13,126 nt of DNA from Betaproteobacteria bacterium. Its GTDB lineage: Bacteria > Pseudomonadota > Gammaproteobacteria > Burkholderiales > Burkholderiaceae. The position numbers and the translations under genes are program-made. The DNA is taken from contig JAGWXN010000065.1 in NCBI GenBank assembly GCA_018969885.1, positions 1 to 13,126 of the forward strand. The letters are read 5' to 3'. Positions 9,130 to 13,126 of this stretch are shown in pieces. A model generated the notes under the pieces. The model was not told where the DNA came from. It saw nothing but the letters and a program-made list of their open reading frames with translations, and did no database searches. The number at the start of each line of letters is the position of its first letter. The first letter of the stretch is position 1.

Positions 9130-9144
9130 CCAGGTTTGCTACAG
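9130..9144 (+). repeat. 15-bp direct repeat, right copy
   Basis: This is the second copy of CCAGGTTTGCTACAG (first at 8364-8378), in the intergenic region between the DUF433 gene and the chaperone gene. Confidence 0.5.
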
Positions 9145-9162
9145 CCCAGGGGCGGGTGGCGG

Positions 9163-9179
9163 AACGTCTTCCAGACGTT
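9163..9179. repeat. Inverted repeat between DUF433 and chaperone genes
   Basis: AACGTCT-TCC-AGACGTT gives 7-bp perfect arms with a 3-base loop, followed on the plus strand by TATTCTC. It could be a weak terminator or a regulator-binding site upstream of the chaperone-effector unit. The divergent gap 8992-9329 holds no other feature I can support besides the palindrome, the repeat and the -10-like site listed separately. Confidence 0.35.
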
Positions 9180-9251
9180 TATTCTCAAACCTCGGCGTAG
9201 CCGGAGGATTCACTGCGGCGGGCAAATTTACTTTTCGAGCGGCTGTTACCT

Positions 9252-9260
9252 TGCTGTAAT
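9252..9260 (+). promoter_or_regulatory. Candidate extended -10 promoter for the chaperone-effector unit
   Basis: TGCTGTAAT at 9252-9260 is an extended -10 (TG-n-TGTAAT, 5 of 6 matches to TATAAT) about 70 bases before the chaperone start. No good -35 box is present. I looked for TTCG-N15/16-TTCG (PIP/hrpII-box) and GGAACC-N15/16-CCAC (HrpL-box) and found neither. Confidence 0.3.
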
Positions 9261-9329
9261 CGATAGCTTGGGTGTCTTTCGCGGCAGTGGCTTGCTAAGC
9301 TTGTGACCTATACCCCTTGGAATTTCACG

Positions 9330-9803
9330 ATGAACATCGCCTCTCACCTGCTAAACCAGGCTAACGCGTTAATGCGTACGCTGGCGTCCGTTGATGACCC
9401 AGATTCGCTGCAACTCGACGGGCAGGGGCGTTGTGTTGCCACTTTCGATGACTGGGTAGTGGAGTTCATCCTCGACCCCGACGCTGCGTGTATTGGGTAC
9501 GCGACCACGCTTATCGCGCTTTCTGAACCTCCCGATCGTTTACTCATGCAGCGCATGCTTCAGGCGAATGCCCGGCCCGACGAAACCGGCGGCGCTGTTC
9601 TTGCACTGGATGCTGATGCACAGACCGTTTTGTGGCTAGCCCAGCAATCACTGGCAGCTGATCCGGCCTTTTTTCAAGCCGCTTTCGAAAGCTTTCTCAA
9701 CCGTGCCGACGCCTGGATGGCGCTTTTACGGGCCGGTGGTCAAGTGTCTGCAAGCGCCGCTTCAGAGCCCCCACCCCCTGGCACCCCGATGATTCGTGGC
9801 TGA
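9330..9803 (+). CDS. CesT/Tir-family type III secretion chaperone
   Basis: This small acidic protein of 157 residues (about 19 Asp/Glu against 8 Arg and no Lys) has the layout of class I type III secretion chaperones, which bind and pilot effectors in the cytoplasm. An N-terminal helix MNIASHLLNQANALMRTL is followed by strands LQLDGQGRCVATFDDWVVEFILD (about 27-49), a helix RLLMQRMLQAN (70-80) and ETGGAVLALDADAQTVLWL (85-103). A C-terminal helix covers 111-136, and a short Pro-rich tail ends the protein. The ETGGAxLALDxD pattern after a long helix is typical of CesT-fold chaperones. I chose ATG 9330, with GGA eight to nine bases upstream; GTG 9303 would add nine residues without a ribosome binding site. 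The large gene 46 bases downstream is the likely cargo. No secretion-apparatus gene is in the window. Confidence 0.82.
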   Translation: MNIASHLLNQANALMRTLASVDDPDSLQLDGQGRCVATFDDWVVEFILDPDAACIGYATTLIALSEPPDRLLMQRMLQANARPDETGGAVLALDADAQTVLWLAQQSLAADPAFFQAAFESFLNRADAWMALLRAGGQVSASAASEPPPPGTPMIRG

Positions 9804-9849
9804 GCCGCCTGCGCTGCGAACGCGTTAACCGTCAATCGAAGAGATCAAC

Positions 9850-12267
9850 ATGGCAGAGATCGGAGACTTTCGAAGCCTTGGCAATAATCGGCTTGCCCGG
9901 GTCCACGTCCAGACCAATGATGCACAGGGCGGTCAGGCGACTGTCACGGGCCAGCGCTCAATCAACATCTTTGGTCGGATGGCTGCGCGGCTGTCTGAGT
10001 GGTTCGGCTCGGGCGAGCAGCGCAATATCAATGCTGGTCAAGCGCTGGTAGGCGCGGTGCGAAGAGCATACGGTCAACAGGCTGCCGACGCGGTGACAGA
10101 CCATCTGCGAACGCGGGCGCTTGCCGGCAAGCCCCTCTCCTCAAGGCGGGTGGATATTTGCGTAAGGCTTGCGGAGAAGTTTTTGGTGCCAGCCCAGGTG
10201 CCTCATGCGACACCCGCCATTCTCGAGGCACTGCGAGATCCTGCTAAGCCACACCTCGCTGCGATCAGGCATGAAATCGCCTTGACGCAGGCGGCGCAGC
10301 CCAGGGCCGCCAACAGCAAGGCGCTGCTCGAGCAGTTCGAACAGGCAGCTAATCAATCGGTCATCCGCAAGGCGCAGACGCTGGAGCAGCGATGTAACGC
10401 GTACCCCTCTATTGCAGCGCATCCGGCCTGGCGAGCGCGCGTGCTTCGCACGGGCACCGAAACGCCAATTGATCAGGTACTGACGAGCTTCCTGGCCGAG
10501 CACGGAATTGCCGAGCCGCCAATTTTCACCCCGGAAGTCAGACAAGCGCTTGCCGCGGAAACAGGGCCATCGGCGGCTGTCCGGTCCTATTTGAACAACG
10601 CATTGGGGGTGGATCACTCCCCGGGTGGGTCTGCCTTTGGCGCCATTCTGGCCAAAGCCGCTGACGAGGCTTTCGGCGCCGGCATCGATACTGCTCAACT
10701 CCCTCTGGCTGGATTGAAGCAAGACATCTTGTCGCGGGTCCGCCAGCTTGCAGGACAAAACGCGCAGCAGGACGCACCGTTGACAACCGACCAGATCGCT
10801 CAGGCCAGCCTCGAGGCTGTTCGGGCGCGCGCTGAGGCGCTTATAAACCTCCAACGTGAAGTCAAAAACTCCGATCTCGACGAACGAACCCAGCAGTTGA
10901 TGGGAAAGATCTGGTTCCGCAACCCAGGCATTGGGGTTGCGCAGTTAAAAGATCAGGCGCTTTTCTGCGGCCATCTCCACGACTGCGCGCGTGCGTTCGC
11001 AGCTGGCAATGTTGAAGAGGCGATCAGTGCGTATATCGAGGGTTACAGGCTGATCGATCCCAACGCGGCCAACAACGCGTTGAAGGTTGCTGTGGACATG
11101 CTTTCGCCACAAGAAAGGGTGGCCGCACTTGATGCGATCCGGTCGTCTGACTTGCTGAACGAACTGCGCGTTCTATCGTCGATCAACCCGATGGAGATCG
11201 ATGTCGAACAGCCCAACGCTTTGACGCTGCTTGGGGTGAACCGAGCTCAGGCCGAATTCGAGCTGTTCAAAGGCGAGCTCGCTTTCCGAAGTGGCTTGAA
11301 TAAACATTTGCTGGACGTTGAAGCCGACCTGAAGCCACGAAGCTTCAGTTTGTCTGATGACGCGCGCGATTTTTTGAATCGTTATCACGCCGTTCGGGTC
11401 GACTGGGCGCGAGCAGCGGGTGAGCCTGAGCCTGGCGCGCTCGATCTGGACAGCCTGGCCGAGAGCGTCCCACCCGCAATCAATCCAACGGAAGCCGTTC
11501 GGAGCGCTTATCAGGCAGTGCTCGCGGAGGATAGGGTGGACCCACCGAAGGGTCCGCCAGCTTTCGATCAGGCGCTGGTGGTTGAGGCGCCTGCGGCGGG
11601 TGTTGGCCGACCTGCGATCCCGCAGGCGGCTGTGGCGCTGTCGGGCCGCATCCGCATGAACGAAATTTTGTCCGAAACCCGCAATGATCTGGCTGCTAAT
11701 CGAGCGGCAGTGACGGGGAGCCTTACATTTGACCAGGCGAGAGAAGAACCAGGGCTCAACCAGTTCATGATCGACGTGATCAGCAATGATCGACACGTGA
11801 ATCTTTACGTAGCCAACGGTGAGCCCCTGTTTAAGAACGTTGAGCCAGGCCAGGCGCGTTGGTCGAGATGGCAGGGCGAACTCGGCAAACACTTCAAAAA
11901 TGAGACCGCACTCGGCAACGCTTTGGGCGAACTGCCAAATCTGTTTACGCAGCGCGTCTTGGCCGATCTGGTCACGCTGAATGCGCCTGCGCATGGATTT
12001 GCGCCCGCCATGAATGACCAGGATGCATTCGCTATTTCCCTGCTCGGTACCGATACTGACGGCTTCCTGCGGGTTGGGTTCACCTACTCAGGACCTGTCA
12101 CCAGTCTGTTTCGGGGTAACCCACCACAAATCATTCCGGGGTCGGGGTGCACCTACGAAATGAATGCCACGTTTCGATACAAGCCCGACACTCAACCGGG
12201 TGGCGCAGGCGAATTGGTGCTGGATCGACACGTGGCCCGGTACGAGCTTAATCCAGTACCGGCCTGA
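9850..12267 (+). CDS. Putative type III secreted effector, 805 residues, function unknown
   Basis: I do not recognise a catalytic family in this protein. It lies 46 bases downstream of a CesT-type chaperone on the same strand, with its own ribosome binding site (AAGAG, about six bases before ATG 9850), so it is probably that chaperone's secreted client. The first 35 residues are polar and Ser/Thr/Gln/Asn-rich, without a Sec signal peptide or membrane segment, as is usual for such substrates. Residues about 40-115 (SINIFGRMAARLSEWFGSG...GKPLSSRRVDICVRLAEKF) form a compact region, perhaps the chaperone-binding or localisation part. About 115-515 is largely helical and Ala/Gln-rich. About 520-600 is a Pro/Ala-rich linker (EPEPGALD, DPPKGPPAFD, APAAGVGRPAIP). 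A distinct C-terminal domain of about 600-805 begins with helices and ends beta-rich (DAFAISLLGTDTDGFLRVGF, then YEMNATFRYKPD). The frame is uninterrupted. It could also be a non-secreted structural protein; neighbouring context is the main evidence. Confidence 0.6.
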   Translation: MAEIGDFRSLGNNRLARVHVQTNDAQGGQATVTGQRSINIFGRMAARLSEWFGSGEQRNINAGQALVGAVRRAYGQQAADAVTDHLRTRALAGKPLSSRRVDICVRLAEKFLVPAQVPHATPAILEALRDPAKPHLAAIRHEIALTQAAQPRAANSKALLEQFEQAANQSVIRKAQTLEQRCNAYPSIAAHPAWRARVLRTGTETPIDQVLTSFLAEHGIAEPPIFTPEVRQALAAETGPSAAVRSYLNNALGVDHSPGGSAFGAILAKAADEAFGAGIDTAQLPLAGLKQDILSRVRQLAGQNAQQDAPLTTDQIAQASLEAVRARAEALINLQREVKNSDLDERTQQLMGKIWFRNPGIGVAQLKDQALFCGHLHDCARAFAAGNVEEAISAYIEGYRLIDPNAANNALKVAVDMLSPQERVAALDAIRSSDLLNELRVLSSINPMEIDVEQPNALTLLGVNRAQAEFELFKGELAFRSGLNKHLLDVEADLKPRSFSLSDDARDFLNRYHAVRVDWARAAGEPEPGALDLDSLAESVPPAINPTEAVRSAYQAVLAEDRVDPPKGPPAFDQALVVEAPAAGVGRPAIPQAAVALSGRIRMNEILSETRNDLAANRAAVTGSLTFDQAREEPGLNQFMIDVISNDRHVNLYVANGEPLFKNVEPGQARWSRWQGELGKHFKNETALGNALGELPNLFTQRVLADLVTLNAPAHGFAPAMNDQDAFAISLLGTDTDGFLRVGFTYSGPVTSLFRGNPPQIIPGSGCTYEMNATFRYKPDTQPGGAGELVLDRHVARYELNPVPA

Positions 12268-12303
12268 TCAGAGCGGCTCTGGACCGGTTCCCGTCTCCGA
12301 GGG

Positions 12304-12552
12304 TCAGGCTTTCTTCTGATAAGCGTTGCACCACGCAGCAGCCGCTATCAGCTTTCCTGGGAAGACCGCGCAGGCGCCGCTGTCGGCAGACTTGCTCTGG
12401 TACAACTGGCAGTTCACGCACTTCTGCTCGGCGGTGTGCTTGGGGTACTTCTTTTGATCAACCTGGGCCGTGTTCGCTTTGAACCGCCCCCCGGGTTCCC
12501 GGGGCGGTTCATCGGGACGTAGAGGCCGGAGGTTCGAATACTGGATCCTCAT
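12304..12552 (-). CDS. High-potential iron-sulfur protein fragment, signal peptide lost, probable pseudogene
   Basis: High-potential iron-sulfur proteins are small periplasmic [4Fe-4S] electron carriers exported by the Tat pathway. Residues 24-82 match the family: FKANTAQVDQKKYPKH, then Cys45-x2-Cys48, Cys61 followed by FPGKL, and Cys75 in the AAAWCNAY segment. All four cluster ligands are present with normal spacing. Upstream of residue 24 the frame is not protein-like. It reads antisense through a tRNA-Pro-derived repeat (12512-12539) and a strong hairpin (12481-12510), then reaches an ATG at 12552 with no ribosome binding site. The Tat signal expected in front of the mature part is missing. 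The break therefore falls close to the normal mature N-terminus, and the fragment is unlikely to be exported or to function. Confidence 0.75.
   Translation of the reverse strand: MRIQYSNLRPLRPDEPPREPGGRFKANTAQVDQKKYPKHTAEQKCVNCQLYQSKSADSGACAVFPGKLIAAAAWCNAYQKKA
12481..12510. repeat. 10-bp perfect hairpin beside the second tRNA-Pro fragment
   Basis: GAACCGCCCC (12481-12490) and GGGGCGGTTC (12501-12510) form a very GC-rich stem around a 10-base loop. It ends one base before the tRNA-derived repeat at 12512. No T-run follows on either strand, so it is not a standard terminator. It may be a recombination-associated structure or the remnant of a terminator core. Confidence 0.6.
12512..12539 (+). 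repeat. tRNA-Pro fragment, copy 2 (28/28 identical), possible att remnant
   Basis: These 28 bases are identical to tRNA-Pro positions 8021-8048. They run from the anticodon loop through the anticodon and variable region to the T loop (ends TTCGAAT), in the same orientation. Matching stops abruptly at both ends. The HiPIP gene loses its N-terminal part on one side and the DUF2442 gene loses its start on the other, so this repeat marks a recombination junction. Confidence 0.85.
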
Positions 12553-12748
12553 CGACGACGAGGAGTTCGCGTTGCCCTATGCCGAGTTCCCGTGGTTCAG
12601 AAACGCGACTGTCGACCAGATTTTGACCGTTGAACGCCCGACTGCCGACCACCTTTACTGGCCCAAACTCGATATCGACTTGGCGGTTGCGTCGATCAAG
12701 AATCCTGATGCGTTTCCGCTGGTGGCGCGGTCAGCCGGCCAAGGATAG
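12540..12748 (+). pseudogene. DUF2442 gene lacking its N-terminus
   Basis: The frame ending at TAG 12746-12748 encodes YWILIDDEEFALPYAEFPWF, then RNATVDQILTVERPTADHLY, then WPKLDIDLAVASI. This follows the DUF2442 pattern, in which a strand with an acidic/DG turn precedes VPLxxFPxLxxAT and HWPxLDEDLSV. DUF2442 proteins of about 80-100 residues are often paired with DUF4160 proteins and are suspected antitoxins. Here the first strands and the start codon are missing: the coding sequence joins tRNA-Pro copy 2 directly at about 12540. The frame stays open upstream to 12470 only by reading through tRNA-derived sequence and the hairpin. The C-terminus is intact, and its stop codon is the first triplet of tRNA copy 3. 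No DUF4160 partner is seen. Confidence 0.68.
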
Positions 12749-12795
12749 AGCGCTGCGGTCGGGAGGTAGAGGCCGGAGGTTCGAATCCTCTCACC
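12746..12795 (+). repeat. tRNA-Pro fragment, copy 3 (47/50 identical), possible att remnant
   Basis: This matches tRNA-Pro positions 8008-8057 with three substitutions (12755, 12758, 12765). It extends from the D arm through most of the 3' acceptor strand (ends CTCACC). It retains a CGG anticodon triplet, but two changes weaken the anticodon arm and the 5' acceptor and D-stem sequence is absent, so it cannot be a functional tRNA. It is more complete at its 3' side than copy 2, yet more diverged, suggesting an older insertion event. Confidence 0.85.
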
Positions 12796-12806
12796 ACATC
12801 AGGCGT

Positions 12807-13115
12807 TCATTTACTGACGGACTTCTCCCGGCCCGCCTGCTCTCGCAATTTCTCGGTCAGCCAAATTTTCATCAGCGATTGGTACGGCACATCCATTTTG
12901 TTCGCCTGTTGGCGAATTCCGTCTAGCAAGCTGTCCGCCAGCCTCAGCGAGATGCTTGTGGTAGATGGTTTGAGGTTCTTGAACGTAGCGACCACCATTT
13001 TGGACGAGTCAAAGTATTGAGTCGCGTCATTGTCTTTCGACTCCCAGAATTCACGCTCTTTGGCTTCGGAGCGAAACTTCGGCATTGGTTTCACGTTACG
13101 TGCGGACTTGGTCAT
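12807..13115 (-). CDS. BrnA-family antitoxin (CopG-like, ribbon-helix-helix)
   Basis: This 102-residue protein has the BrnA pattern MPKFRSEAKEREFWESKDN, then FKNLKPSTTSISLRLADSLLDGIRQQANKMDVPYQSLMKIWLTEKLRE. BrnA antitoxins neutralise the BrnT ribonuclease and use the C-terminal ribbon-helix-helix part (here about residues 49-93) to bind their operator. I chose ATG 13115 because GAGG stands seven bases upstream; a second ATG at 13085 would remove ten residues. In brnTA operons the toxin gene comes first, so brnT should lie immediately beyond the right edge of the window; a TGA in the ribosome binding site region (CTGATCT) could be its stop. The gene sits 11 bases past tRNA-Pro copy 3, at the outer edge of the accessory segment. 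Confidence 0.83.
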   Translation of the reverse strand: MTKSARNVKPMPKFRSEAKEREFWESKDNDATQYFDSSKMVVATFKNLKPSTTSISLRLADSLLDGIRQQANKMDVPYQSLMKIWLTEKLREQAGREKSVSK

Positions 13116-13126
13116 AGATCAGCCTC

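Noticed and set aside
9234..9281. Two TTCG motifs upstream of the chaperone as a PIP/hrpII-box.
   Set aside because: They are 40 bases apart rather than the 15-16 required.
12269..12281. CAGAGC/GCTCTG palindrome just after the putative effector stop as a terminator.
   Set aside because: Only about five pairs can form around a realistic loop, and no T-run follows.
12720..12796. Copy 3 as a full, functional second tRNA: bases 12720-12724 could pair with 12792-12796.
   Set aside because: The distance from that acceptor half to the D-arm match is 8 bases longer than in tRNA-Pro, only 5 acceptor pairs form, and the anticodon stem has a mismatch. The left part is explained by the DUF2442 coding sequence.

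Overview
The window looks like a chromosomal segment of a high-GC betaproteobacterium, probably order Burkholderiales. The evidence is the housekeeping order rplU-rpmA-obgE-proB divergent from ispB, a Bug/TctC-type solute-binding protein (a family greatly expanded in Burkholderiales), and a remnant of a high-potential iron-sulfur protein. Genus cannot be fixed from the sequence alone.

Positions 1-7987 are an ordinary chromosomal block. On the minus strand, reading right to left, come rplU (L21), rpmA (L27), an intrinsic terminator, obgE (ribosome-assembly GTPase) and proB (glutamate 5-kinase). After a gap of about 150 bp follow a cytoplasmic Asp-box beta-propeller protein and a Bug-type periplasmic binding protein, whose ribosome binding site overlaps the propeller gene's stop codon. 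On the plus strand ispB (polyprenyl diphosphate synthase) diverges from rplU. It converges on a secreted, Pro/Ala-rich RcnB-like protein. A complete tRNA-Pro(CGG) with its own promoter lies at 7988-8064.

From the tRNA 3' end to about 12.8 kb the character changes to accessory DNA. It contains a DUF433/DUF5615 toxin-antitoxin-like pair whose toxin gene has a stop at codon 9. Next is a two-gene plus-strand unit: an acidic CesT-type type III secretion chaperone followed by an 805-residue protein that I do not recognise but that sits where a secreted effector would be. After it comes a high-potential iron-sulfur protein that has lost its signal peptide. Two further pieces of tRNA-Pro sequence follow, at 12512-12539 (28/28 identical to the tRNA) and 12746-12795 (47/50 identical). 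A DUF2442 gene lacking its N-terminus lies between them. The window ends with a BrnA-family antitoxin.

The most informative reading is a composite tRNA-Pro genomic island, built by one or more insertions and deletions, that carries an orphan chaperone-effector pair. No integrase and no type III secretion structural gene is in the window, so the island's mobility and the effector's export route are inferred.
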